Part shown: positions 1-7,346 of the stretch, piece by piece
Layout of the letters: each line of letters starts with the position of its first letter
Numbering within the stretch: the first letter of the stretch is position 1
NCBI GenBank assembly: GCA_027005175.1
Contig: JALTMC010000418.1
Span: 2,825-16,941, forward strand
Source of the DNA: Myxococcales bacterium
Lineage (GTDB): Bacteria; Myxococcota_C; UBA6777
DNA length: 14,117 nt
Direction: 5' to 3'
Notes under the pieces: model-generated
What the model was told of the DNA's origin: nothing
What the model saw: only the letters and a program-made list of their open reading frames with translations
Database searches by the model: none
Program-made: the position numbers and the translations under genes

Positions 1-116
1 CACTTTTGGGCAGACACGCGGGGCTGCCCCTGACCAGAACCGGAACGACTCTCGATATGTAGGGGGTAAGTCATGTGTTCGTTCTGAATTCGATCTGTTG
101 CATTTCAGCACCTCTC

Positions 117-1199
117 TCATCCGATCGGTTTGAACGGATCCCCCTGTGGTGAACACAGTGGTTGGGAGGTTGGGCTATACGAGCGAACTCCATGTTGTAC
201 GGTGCTTTCGGCGGCTCCATCTTCGATGAGCCAGCGGAGTAGAGCGACAGTGTCACTCATGATCAGGAGCAGGGCACGTTCTGTGATGCTGGAGGTGTAC
301 ATGGCGACAGCAACTTCGTAGGCCGTAGAGGGGCCATTTTCTTGGAGGTGAGCAAGGACTAGCTCTTTGCGTTTTTCCTGTCGTCGCATCGCGAGTCGAA
401 TTGTTTTTTGATGATTTTGAAAGGATACACCATGTCCGGGTATCATCCATTTTACTGGGGTATCAGATAGTTTTTGTAGAGTCTTTCGATAGCTGGGGTA
501 GGTTTGATGTTCTTGGTCTACATTGGGGTCTGGGTAGAGGATGAGATTAAATCGCATCTTTTGACGCAGTACATCACCACACACCATCACGCCTGTTTCA
601 GGCATCCAAAAAGCCGAGCACCAGGGGGTATGGCCAGGTGCGTGGATAGGGAGGAGGCTGTGTCGTCCTGCGATGGTATAGCTTGTACCTTGTTTTAAGC
701 TATCGTCTACAGTAAAGGGGGAAGCTACGGTGTGGAACGAACTCTCAGACGACCGAACATACTCCAAAATAGGTGCGGTCACACCTGACTCTTGGAGTAG
801 GGTATAAAAGGCGTCTCTGTCGGTGTACCAGGATTCTACGTATTGATCGAACCGATGGACTGACGATTCAGGTGCGTATACCCTTGCCCCGGAACGTTTG
901 ACAATGGCTCCGGTTAGACCGAAGTGGTCGATGTGTGGATGAGTCAGCCAGATCTCGCCGATCTCTTCTAGCTTGATGTGATAGCGATGCAAGCTCGCTT
1001 CCAACCTCTCTAGGTTGTTGGCGTGATGCATGGCTGTGTCGATGAGCGCGTGAGGGTTTCCCATCACAAGCGTAACATTAACAGGTCCGATGTTTAATCC
1101 GGTCTTCAATGGAATACGCACGATTCCATGAGGTTCGAGAGCGTCGCGCTCTGCCTGGGAAGGTTGTAACTTCTCGACGGTGATCGGATGAGGAAACAA
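117..1199 (-). CDS. Metallo-beta-lactamase-fold hydrolase with C-terminal winged-helix region (PksB/BaeB-like position)
   Basis: 360 aa. A metal-binding H-P-H-I-D-H motif sits at residues 87-92. H190 (APGHTPW), D209 (CGD) and H256 (PGHG) supply the other ligands of a dinuclear-zinc glyoxalase II/lactamase-B fold. Residues about 275-340 are rich in helix-forming and basic residues and resemble the winged-helix tail of LACTB2-like hydrolases. The family hydrolyses thioesters or related bonds. In trans-AT polyketide clusters a hydrolase of this fold (PksB/BaeB) sits next to the same accessory genes and is thought to clear or release acyl-ACP thioesters; that role is inferred here from context. 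The start is TTG at 1199, with an AAGGGG Shine-Dalgarno 9 nt upstream; no ATG lies near. It is the last gene of the minus-strand operon, 221 nt after the reductase gene. The start region is tandemly duplicated (1184-1251). Confidence 0.9.
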   Translation of the reverse strand: MFPHPITVEKLQPSQAERDALEPHGIVRIPLKTGLNIGPVNVTLVMGNPHALIDTAMHHANNLERLEASLHRYHIKLEEIGEIWLTHPHIDHFGLTGAIVKRSGARVYAPESSVHRFDQYVESWYTDRDAFYTLLQESGVTAPILEYVRSSESSFHTVASPFTVDDSLKQGTSYTIAGRHSLLPIHAPGHTPWCSAFWMPETGVMVCGDVLRQKMRFNLILYPDPNVDQEHQTYPSYRKTLQKLSDTPVKWMIPGHGVSFQNHQKTIRLAMRRQEKRKELVLAHLQENGPSTAYEVAVAMYTSSITERALLLIMSDTVALLRWLIEDGAAESTVQHGVRSYSPTSQPLCSPQGDPFKPIG

Positions 1200-1251
1200 C
1201 GGTCAAATCCCCTTTGTTCGGATGAGGAAACAACGGTCCAATTCCCTTTCT
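1184..1251. repeat. 34-bp tandem duplication over the hydrolase RBS and start
   Basis: Two adjacent copies of a 34-nt unit, 1184-1217 and 1218-1251, differ at only a few positions near their right ends. On the minus strand each copy carries a purine-rich SD-like run followed by a TTG start and the codons for F-P-H-P. Only the copy ending at 1199 continues in the hydrolase frame, because 34 is not a multiple of 3. Confidence 0.85.
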
Positions 1252-1420
1252 TGCCATTCCAGTCCATGGAGCAAAAGGTGCTTGCTCTTGTTTCTCTTTT
1301 TTGCCCTGAATTCGTGTGTACGTGGTGTCATTCGTGGGTCTACGATGATGGTCTCAGATCAAAAAATGAGAATGCGAGGCTGAACTGTGGAGGTCTTGAG
1401 TGACAGGAGGGGGAGGTTAT

Positions 1421-2230
1421 TTATTCTACACCGTAATCTTCGCGGTGCTGGAAGAATCGCATGGTATTGTCTTGGAAGGCGATACCGCGATCGAGGAGGA
1501 GGACCTGACCGGTCATGGCGTCGAGCAGGCCACTACACATCATTAGTGCGGTGTCTCCTACTTCTTCGACAGTGATCATATACTCATCACCGTACCACTT
1601 TCGGAGGAAGGGTTCGAACTCTTCTCCAAAGGTGGCGCGTAGAGAGTCGGTGGAAATGGGCTGTGCTCGCAAGATGTTGATCCGAACATCTTCTTCAAAC
1701 AGATGCTTGGCCATGTATTTGCAGAACGTTTCCATCACTGCTTTGGAAGCTGCGACGAAGTCATACCCGGGGTAGTATCGTTCAGGTCCATCACAAGACG
1801 TGCCGAGGATATAGCGAGGATAGCTACCAAACACCTTATGAATTTCCTGGGTATATCCCATCATGGGCCAGGCACTGTATTCCAGGCTTTTCAGGAACGA
1901 GCGTTTTTTGTAGGACTCAAAATCGCCACCAATTTGGGCAAACGACACATTACTTACAAAGACTTCGATACTGTCGTGGTTTTGTTTGATTTGTTCAAAC
2001 AGAGCCTTTGTATCTTCTTTGTAGGTAACGTCAGCTTCAATCAGATGAGGTGCGGGAGCACCGATATCGGTGAAGGCTTTGGTGACAGCGTCCATATCTG
2101 CAGAGCCCCACTTGTAGGTGAGGTATGTCTGTGCACCTTCTTTGCCGAAAGCCAGCGCGATGGACAACCCGAGGCCTTTTGTGCCTCCTGTGACCAGGAC
2201 GGCTTTGTTGCGAAAGTCGTTGCGAATCAT
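1421..2230 (-). CDS. FabI/FabL-type SDR enoyl-thioester reductase, copy A
   Basis: 269 aa short-chain dehydrogenase/reductase. The nucleotide-binding motif T-G-G-T-K-G-L-G is at residues 14-21. The active site is Y156-x6-K163 (YDFVAASK), the spacing of FabI/FabL enoyl-ACP reductases, rather than the Y-x3-K of FabG ketoreductases; the residue numbers even match E. coli FabI. The position of FabI's second tyrosine (Y146) is a cysteine here. The enzyme probably reduces a trans-2-enoyl thioester with NAD(P)H, but the substrate and cofactor preference are not visible. It aligns without gaps to the second reductase at 2699-3502, with over half the residues identical by eye, so the two are paralogues. 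Its ATG overlaps the ACP stop as ATGA, implying translational coupling to the carrier protein. Confidence 0.88.
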   Translation of the reverse strand: MIRNDFRNKAVLVTGGTKGLGLSIALAFGKEGAQTYLTYKWGSADMDAVTKAFTDIGAPAPHLIEADVTYKEDTKALFEQIKQNHDSIEVFVSNVSFAQIGGDFESYKKRSFLKSLEYSAWPMMGYTQEIHKVFGSYPRYILGTSCDGPERYYPGYDFVAASKAVMETFCKYMAKHLFEEDVRINILRAQPISTDSLRATFGEEFEPFLRKWYGDEYMITVEEVGDTALMMCSGLLDAMTGQVLLLDRGIAFQDNTMRFFQHREDYGVE

Positions 2231-2496
2231 GATGCGGCAGCAGCTTCCTTTTCTGTCATCACATCGTAAAGCATATCGACCAGCTCGGTAACATTTTGGA
2301 GCTTGGCCAATTCAGAGCGGGGGACTTTGACCTTGAGCTCACGCATACTACAGGATACGACTTCGACGATGTCGAGGCTGTTGGCACCTAAGTCTTTCAT
2401 CGACTTGCTGGGATCGATCTCTGCTTCATCGATGTCCTCAAGGATGTCAACAAGGTGGTTTTTTACAACGGACAGGATATGTTCTTTGGAAGCCAT
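2227..2496 (-). CDS. Discrete acyl carrier protein
   Basis: 89 aa, small and acidic. The phosphopantetheine serine is S40 in D-L-G-A-N-S-L-D, with the family's usual helix II following. An ATG at 2511 would add five residues but has no ribosome binding site. The ATG at 2496 has GGAG about 9 nt upstream and is preferred. The ACP sits inside a beta-branching gene set, where a free ACP (AcpK-like) normally carries the malonyl/acetyl unit that HCS donates. The residue six after the serine is valine, not the tryptophan reported for branch-accepting ACPs, which fits a donor role. Its stop codon overlaps the next gene's start (ATGA). About 200 nt containing a stem-loop separate it from the upstream reductase gene. 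Confidence 0.92.
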   Translation of the reverse strand: MASKEHILSVVKNHLVDILEDIDEAEIDPSKSMKDLGANSLDIVEVVSCSMRELKVKVPRSELAKLQNVTELVDMLYDVMTEKEAAAAS

Positions 2497-2577
2497 GGTG
2501 ATTTTCTCCATATAGTAGGGAAGTTTAGAGTTCAGGGTTTTGGGTTCGGAGTTTGTTCCTGGGGGTCATCCGTTGGG

Positions 2578-2620
2578 CTTGTGCAAGGGGTTCCTACCCT
2601 TTGTAGGATGCAAGCACAAG
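2578..2620 (-). repeat. Intercistronic two-level stem-loop upstream of the ACP gene
   Basis: An outer 7-bp inverted repeat (2578-2584 with 2614-2620, CTTGTGC/GCACAAG) encloses an inner 5-bp stem (2593-2597 with 2603-2607, CCTAC/GTAGG) with a 5-nt loop. It lies in the 202-nt gap between the reductase and ACP genes. No U-run follows it on the minus strand, so it does not look like an intrinsic terminator. An RNA processing or stabilising element ahead of the ACP is one possible role (inference). Confidence 0.5.
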
Positions 2621-2698
2621 TCACTGACCCGCAGATCTTCACTTCTTGTTGAACGTATAATCTGAATCTCTTCGAGTTATAAGTAGTTAACGTATGAG

Positions 2699-3502
2699 CT
2701 AGAGTCCGAGCTCTTCTCTGTGTTCGAGAAGGCGCATCAGTGTATCGGCGAAAGCGATGCCTTTGTCAACCATGATGACTTGACCATTCATGGCGTCCAT
2801 CATTCCACTGCATACTGCGAGGATGGCATCACCTACTTCTTCGGGGTGCATAAAGTACTCTTCTCCGGCGTATTTGCCAACAAAAGTTTTGTAGTCATCA
2901 CCAAAGATCTCATAGACTGCGTCAGTTAATACATTGCGAGAACGCACAACATTGACGTTGACACCTTCGGGTCCGAGGTGTTTGGCCATATAGCGACAGA
3001 AGGTTTCCATCACTGCCTTGGAAGCGGCGACAAATTCGTAGTTTACGAAGTAGTTATCAGGACCGTCACTTGAGACGCCGACCACATAGCGAGGGTATTT
3101 TTTGAATGTCTTTTTGATCGCTTGGGTGTAGGCGACCATGGGCCAAGAGCTGTATTCCAGGCTTTTGAGCAAAGAGCGTTTGCGGTAGCTCTCCACGCCA
3201 CGAGCGGGTTGAACGATACAGACATTGCTAATAAAGGCTTCTACGCTGTCATGGTCTTTGGCTATGATATCCATGAGAGCTCGGGTATCTTCGTCTTCTT
3301 TGACATCGGCTTCAACGATGGTGGGTGCTGGAGCGTCAAAGTCTTCAAACTTTTGGAGTATCTCTGCGTTGTCGGCAGAGGACCATTTGTGGGTCAGATA
3401 GACATGGGCACCTTCACGGGCAAAAGACATGCCTGTGGCGAGTCCGATACCTTTGGTTCCGCCTGTGATGATGACGGCTTTGCCTCGTAAGTCATTGCGC
3501 AT
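2699..3502 (-). CDS. FabI/FabL-type SDR enoyl-thioester reductase, copy B
   Basis: 267 aa SDR and paralogue of the gene at 1421-2230. The glycine-rich motif T-G-G-T-K-G-I-G lies near residues 13-20. The active site is Y-x6-K (YEFVAASK; Y155 and K162), the enoyl-reductase spacing. FabI's second active-site tyrosine is replaced by serine. The likely role is NAD(P)H reduction of an enoyl thioester, perhaps the beta-methyl enoyl product of HCS/ECH1/ECH2 (inference). A TTG one codon upstream is possible, but the ATG at 3502 has GAGGA 7 nt upstream and overlaps the ECH2 stop by 1-2 nt (TGATG), so translation is probably coupled. The two copies share the segments around the active site and the C-terminal DAM-GQV region but differ in the substrate-loop region after the catalytic lysine, so their substrates may differ. 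Confidence 0.88.
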   Translation of the reverse strand: MRNDLRGKAVIITGGTKGIGLATGMSFAREGAHVYLTHKWSSADNAEILQKFEDFDAPAPTIVEADVKEDEDTRALMDIIAKDHDSVEAFISNVCIVQPARGVESYRKRSLLKSLEYSSWPMVAYTQAIKKTFKKYPRYVVGVSSDGPDNYFVNYEFVAASKAVMETFCRYMAKHLGPEGVNVNVVRSRNVLTDAVYEIFGDDYKTFVGKYAGEEYFMHPEEVGDAILAVCSGMMDAMNGQVIMVDKGIAFADTLMRLLEHREELGL

Positions 3503-4269
3503 CAACTTTTCCTCGAGTGTGCGGGTGCGTAGTTCTCACGAATCAACGCGAGAGTTTCGGGTTGGGTAAAACAAATCTGATGCATGGCTGCTTCACTGGT
3601 GCGGGCGTCCTCGAACGCGAGGCGCTTTCGCATGGATAAATTGTGTTTGAGTAACTTGAGTGCAAACCGTGGTTTTTCGGCGATTCGTCCAGCCATTTGC
3701 ATGGCTTTGTTCCAGACTTTTTCGCGAGGCAAGACGTGATTGAAACTCGAACGCTGTTCAAACTGAGAGCCACGTATGAATTGTCCACCGAGCATCATTT
3801 CAGCGGCGAGGTACTCTCCAACGGCATCTTGTAGAAGCCGAGTTGTCCCCATACCGGGGGTAAAGCCCATATTCATAAAGCTACAGCCATACCGGCTTTC
3901 GCGAGCCAGCAGGACCATATCACAGCACAGTGCCAGGGTCAATCCACCACCCACGGCATGGCCTTCCATGGCTGCGATGGTTGGAATGGGGATTTCCAGA
4001 ACAGCCCGTGATAGCATTATATCCGTTGGTTCCACTTGACCTTCGGCCAATTCAACCAACATATCTTGGTCACCACCCGCACAAAAGACCTCGGGTAGTC
4101 CACGCAGCACGCAGACCTTGGCGGTTTCATCCTTTGTGATCTCATCCAGAACTTCATACAAACGCTCGATGAAAGCATAACCCAGAGAGTTATTGCCTTG
4201 TTTGTCCTGCATCTGGAGAACCAGGACACCATCGTCTTCACGTTGAATCTCGATCAGTTCCTTACTCAT
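3502..4269 (-). CDS. ECH2: crotonase-fold decarboxylase of the beta-branching cassette (PksI-like)
   Basis: 255 aa enoyl-CoA hydratase/isomerase superfamily protein. It closely resembles Bacillus PksI (about 249 aa). The N-terminus reads ELIEIQ...MQDK, followed by VFCAGGD (residues 61-67), the oxyanion-hole segment MEGHAVGGGL (101-110) and the family hallmark MGFTPGMG (134-141). The Glu used by true hydratases in that last segment is absent, as in decarboxylating ECH2 enzymes. The expected reaction is decarboxylation of the 3-methylglutaconyl-ACP made by ECH1, giving a beta-methyl enoyl thioester. The start is ATG at 4269; a TTG further upstream would add 14 atypical residues inside the preceding gene. 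Only 4 nt separate it from ECH1, and its stop overlaps the reductase start. Confidence 0.9.
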   Translation of the reverse strand: MSKELIEIQREDDGVLVLQMQDKQGNNSLGYAFIERLYEVLDEITKDETAKVCVLRGLPEVFCAGGDQDMLVELAEGQVEPTDIMLSRAVLEIPIPTIAAMEGHAVGGGLTLALCCDMVLLARESRYGCSFMNMGFTPGMGTTRLLQDAVGEYLAAEMMLGGQFIRGSQFEQRSSFNHVLPREKVWNKAMQMAGRIAEKPRFALKLLKHNLSMRKRLAFEDARTSEAAMHQICFTQPETLALIRENYAPAHSRKS

Positions 4270-4273
4270 TCTT

Positions 4274-5074
4274 CTACTTCTTTTTGGACCCAGAAGGTCG
4301 ATAACGTGCAAACCAGGGAAGGGGCTCTCCTTCTAAGAAGGACCGAATCCCCATGACAATTTTTTCTTGTGACACACAGTCTGCCGTGTAGCCTGCACCC
4401 AAGGCCAATCCATCCTCCAGAGACGTCGCATCCATCGCTAGGCTCAACCGTTTGAGGTCGCTGACTGCTCTGGGATGGGCTCGCAATAACTGTCGAAGCT
4501 CACGCTTTAATCGTTTTTCAAGCTGTGATGCATCCCCAACGATGTCGTCAATCATCCCCCACTGTAGGGCTGTTGTTGCATCGATACTCAGCCCCAACAT
4601 GATCCAACGCCGGACCTTCTGTGGAGACATCCGTTCCTGTAGAAAGGGCATCACCATGGCAGGCAGCAGGCCCAGATTGATCTCGGGTAGGCCAAAGGTT
4701 GTTGCTTCTGTTGCCAACAAGATATCTGCGGCAGCAGCGAGCCCTACACCGCCGGCACGCACCACGCCATCCAACAACCCAATGACGATTTGAGGGGCCT
4801 GTCGGAGGGCCAGTAATGTTGCAGCAAAGCGATGGACTCCTTCAGCCATCTCTCCTGTCCCTTGAGTGACTTTGGACAGATCCATACCTTCGCAAAAAAC
4901 TCCAGGTTGGCCTTCGAGCACAAGGACACGACAATCTTCCGATTGTTGCGCTTGACCTAGGATCTCCATGATGGAATTCAACCCATCCCCACTGACAACC
5001 AAACGACCATCCTCGAGAGGGCTAAGCTGAATCCGCCACACCAGCGGAGAATCTATATTGCAAGTAACTTTCAT
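4274..5074 (-). CDS. ECH1: crotonase-fold dehydratase of the beta-branching cassette (PksH-like)
   Basis: 266 aa enoyl-CoA hydratase-superfamily protein matching Bacillus PksH in layout. VLEGQPGVFCEGMD (residues 52-65) is followed by the oxyanion segment RAGGVGLAAAAD (106-117) and GLPEINLGLLPA (128-139), with E131 at the second hydratase Glu position. The first hydratase Glu is missing, as in PksH. The C-terminus has the FLEGEPLPW segment. The expected reaction is dehydration of the HMG-type intermediate made by HCS to a 3-methylglutaconyl-ACP. The start is ATG at 5074; a TTG directly before it (5077) is also possible, and no strong SD favours either. It follows HCS after a 91-nt gap with a 6-bp inverted repeat (5115-5120/5135-5140) and precedes ECH2 by 4 nt. 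Confidence 0.9.
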   Translation of the reverse strand: MKVTCNIDSPLVWRIQLSPLEDGRLVVSGDGLNSIMEILGQAQQSEDCRVLVLEGQPGVFCEGMDLSKVTQGTGEMAEGVHRFAATLLALRQAPQIVIGLLDGVVRAGGVGLAAAADILLATEATTFGLPEINLGLLPAMVMPFLQERMSPQKVRRWIMLGLSIDATTALQWGMIDDIVGDASQLEKRLKRELRQLLRAHPRAVSDLKRLSLAMDATSLEDGLALGAGYTADCVSQEKIVMGIRSFLEGEPLPWFARYRPSGSKKK

Positions 5075-5165
5075 CAACTACGACTTCAGGCTTGAGACTT
5101 TTAAGTAGGGCCATCGCTCTTGGGGTTAGTGGCTAGAGCGCAAGCTTGTGTCAGATGTTTCGGGC

Positions 5166-6413
5166 TTAACTTTTGACATACTCTCGAAAGAATCCTTTGA
5201 TCCCTTTGAGGTAGAAGAGGCCTTTGTCTTTGTAGTGACTGTCCCACAGTCCTTCGATAGCATCGATGGGGGGGATGTATGTCCCCTCATCAATGTAGCT
5301 TGTGCGCTCTTTTTCGATCGCCTCATACTGCTCTACAGTGATGGTCTTGCGTGCATCGAGTAGGCCTTTGAGATCGGCTTGCGCAACAACTTCTTTGGCT
5401 TCGGGGCAGATGATTGCGCTGTAAAACTCCGAACAAGAGCCCGAACCGTACGAGAAGAGGCTGATACGATCCCCTGCTTTTAGGGCATCATTTTCCATGA
5501 TGGTGCCCATCAGTGCGAGGAATGTGGAGGCCGAATACGTACCACCAAACCGAGAGTTGTAACTCAGGCCGGGCATCACCTTTTCGTCAAAGTTGGCGCG
5601 GGCCTCTTTTTTGCTTACAGGTTGGTTGCGTCGCAAGAGGGTGCGGTGAGCACGAAATACCATACCACCGAAGGGGACATGATAGATGTGTGCCTTGAAG
5701 TCGTTGGTGTAGTCAACCTCTCCACCATTTTTCTTCTCAAAATGTTCGAAGGCTCCTTCCAACGCTTCGAGGTAGCAGTAGACACTGTTTTCGGTGTTTC
5801 CAGCTTCCTCTTTGGAGGTGGGACGGAAGGTGTCACCTACTTCTTTGGTCCAATAACCATTCTTTTCCAACTCAAACTCGATCACCTTGGGTTTGTTGCT
5901 GATCAACATCGCGACTGCACCCGTACCCATCACAAACTCCCAGGGACTACCGAGATGCATTCGTGATTGGTCTGTGGCAATGACCAGAGCCTTCGCATCA
6001 CCTGCAACACCGGAAGCAACCCAATGAGTCGCAACGGACAATGCGCTGGTGCCGCTGTAACAGGCATGTTTGGTTTCGAAGTTTCGACAAGTGGATGGGA
6101 GATCCAAGGCGCGGTGGATAAACGTGCTGATGGGTTTGCCTTGGTCTGTCGAAGACTCTGTCCCCACAATGAGAAATTCGATGGACTGTTTGTCTTCTTC
6201 CGTGAGCATTGGAAGCGCCGCATTGATTCCGATGGTAACGGGATCTTCCCAACAAGGGTTGACGTTGCGCTCTTGGACAAGCAATGTCTCCAATACATAG
6301 GAATGTTCGCGGCCTCGGGCATCTGCAAGGTCCGTCATGGGAAGTACCATCGTTCCAGGGAAGGCCCAAATCTTTTCAATACCAACGCGTTGTCGTGTTG
6401 CGAGTCCTGTCAT
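5166..6413 (-). CDS. HCS: HMG-CoA synthase-like beta-branching enzyme (PksG-like)
   Basis: 415 aa, the usual length for the family. The catalytic triad is readable: E86 in GTESSTD, C118 in KHACYSGTSAL and H245 in YHVPFGGM. These are the general base, acyl-accepting cysteine and general acid of HMG-CoA synthases; the E-to-C spacing of 32 equals that of MvaS enzymes. In polyketide clusters the enzyme condenses acetyl-ACP with a beta-ketoacyl-ACP to start beta-alkylation. Its immediate neighbours ECH1 and ECH2 make that role much more likely than mevalonate synthesis, and no mevalonate genes are seen. The start is ATG at 6413, with TAGGA 8 nt upstream. A 141-nt leader with a strong hairpin precedes it. 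Confidence 0.93.
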   Translation of the reverse strand: MTGLATRQRVGIEKIWAFPGTMVLPMTDLADARGREHSYVLETLLVQERNVNPCWEDPVTIGINAALPMLTEEDKQSIEFLIVGTESSTDQGKPISTFIHRALDLPSTCRNFETKHACYSGTSALSVATHWVASGVAGDAKALVIATDQSRMHLGSPWEFVMGTGAVAMLISNKPKVIEFELEKNGYWTKEVGDTFRPTSKEEAGNTENSVYCYLEALEGAFEHFEKKNGGEVDYTNDFKAHIYHVPFGGMVFRAHRTLLRRNQPVSKKEARANFDEKVMPGLSYNSRFGGTYSASTFLALMGTIMENDALKAGDRISLFSYGSGSCSEFYSAIICPEAKEVVAQADLKGLLDARKTITVEQYEAIEKERTSYIDEGTYIPPIDAIEGLWDSHYKDKGLFYLKGIKGFFREYVKS

Positions 6414-6441
6414 CGTTTCTGTCCTAGGTTAGGAAGTTTTG

Positions 6442-6481
6442 CGTTCAAGCGGTCGGCGACCCCGTTCAAACGGTCGCCGAC
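6442..6481 (-). repeat. Strong intercistronic hairpin made of imperfect 19-nt direct repeats
   Basis: Perfect 9-bp arms, 6452-6460 (GTCGGCGAC) and 6473-6481 (GTCGCCGAC), enclose a 12-nt loop that can pair further (CGT/ACG). The same stretch is also an imperfect direct repeat with 21-nt period (6442-6460 and 6463-6481, two mismatches). It lies between the ketoreductase and HCS genes. No U-tract follows on the minus strand, so an mRNA processing or stability element is more likely than a terminator (inference). Confidence 0.6.
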
Positions 6482-6554
6482 TAGGTTCTACGTTCCGCGT
6501 CGTACACTCTATGTGTTGTGTTCTGCTTAACGGAGCATCGGGTTTCAAACAAGA

Positions 6555-7298
6555 TCAAGGACCCCAGTCGAGGCCACCGTTGATGGGGATGATCTGTCCG
6601 TTGATAAAGCCGCTAGCGGGAGAGGCGAGGAAGTTGACCACGCCACTAAATTCTTCGAGTTTTCCGGTTCGGCCTTTGGGCATGGGGCAGTAAGACTTCC
6701 AGAAGTGACGGAGGTCATCGGGAAGGTCTTTGGTCATCTCTGTTTCAAAGTAGCCTGGGGCCAAGACGTTGGCGGTGATGCCTTTGCGTCCGTACTCTTT
6801 GGCGATACTTTGGGTTAATCCGTGAAGGCCCGATTTGGCGGCAGAGTAGTTGCACTGGCCTGAGCTACCCACGGAAGAGAGGGACGATACATTGATAATG
6901 CGACCAAAGCGCTGGGCCAACAGTGTGGTCATAAAATAGCGACAGACATAGAAGGGGCCACTGAGATTGGTGGCGATCGCGTTGTCCCACTCTTCGTTCG
7001 ACATGGAGACCAGGAGGTTGTCGAAGTTTGCGCCCGCATTATTAACGATAACTTCGACAGTGTCGAAGTCTTCAATCACTTGGTCTCCTACCTTTTCAAC
7101 GCTATTGGGGTCGCGTTGATCCATCTGATAGGATTTGACTTTGACGTTGGGGTTGAGATCTTTGGCTTGCTCTTCTACCTTTTTGGCTCCTTCTGGGCTG
7201 CTGAAGTAGGTAAAGGCAACATCATGGCCTTCTTTGGCTGCGTGTAGGACAATGGCTGCCCCAAGACCGCGTGAACCACCTGTCACAAAATAGATCAT
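6555..7298 (-). CDS. FabG-like 3-ketoacyl-ACP reductase
   Basis: 247 aa classical SDR. The cofactor motif T-G-G-S-R-G-L-G is at residues 6-13 and NNAG at 86-89. The catalytic set S138, Y151 and K155 (YSAAK) has the same residue numbers as E. coli FabG. The C-terminus has the usual FINGQ-NGG segment. It reduces a beta-ketoacyl thioester to the beta-hydroxy form, preferring NADPH in this family. Trans-AT clusters usually carry KR domains inside modules. A free KR beside a free KS, DH, AT and ACP points to discrete type II-style processing. The start is ATG at 7298, with AAGGA 8 nt upstream, 48 nt after the ketosynthase stop. Confidence 0.92.
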   Translation of the reverse strand: MIYFVTGGSRGLGAAIVLHAAKEGHDVAFTYFSSPEGAKKVEEQAKDLNPNVKVKSYQMDQRDPNSVEKVGDQVIEDFDTVEVIVNNAGANFDNLLVSMSNEEWDNAIATNLSGPFYVCRYFMTTLLAQRFGRIINVSSLSSVGSSGQCNYSAAKSGLHGLTQSIAKEYGRKGITANVLAPGYFETEMTKDLPDDLRHFWKSYCPMPKGRTGKLEEFSGVVNFLASPASGFINGQIIPINGGLDWGP

Positions 7299-7346
7299 AC
7301 TTTATTTCCTTGCCTGTGAGACCACAGGACATGTTGGATGATGGGT

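Noticed and set aside
8-29. GGGCAG/CTGCCC inverted repeat after the operon's last gene
   Set aside because: A possible terminator for the minus-strand operon, but the sequence that would hold the U-run is beyond the window edge, so it cannot be judged.
1269-1306. Hairpin (GAGCAA/TTGCTC) followed by T-rich sequence on the plus strand
   Set aside because: It looks like a weak plus-strand terminator, but no plus-strand gene lies upstream and it faces away from the operon's direction.
1203-1331. 42-codon minus-strand ORF between the reductase and hydrolase genes
   Set aside because: The ATG at 1331 has no ribosome binding site, the peptide is low-complexity basic, and it runs through the tandem duplication; most likely chance.
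5166-6413. Mevalonate-pathway HMG-CoA synthase for isoprenoids
   Set aside because: The catalytic residues would fit, but adjacent ECH1, ECH2, ACP, KS and AT genes and the absence of other mevalonate genes favour the beta-branching role.
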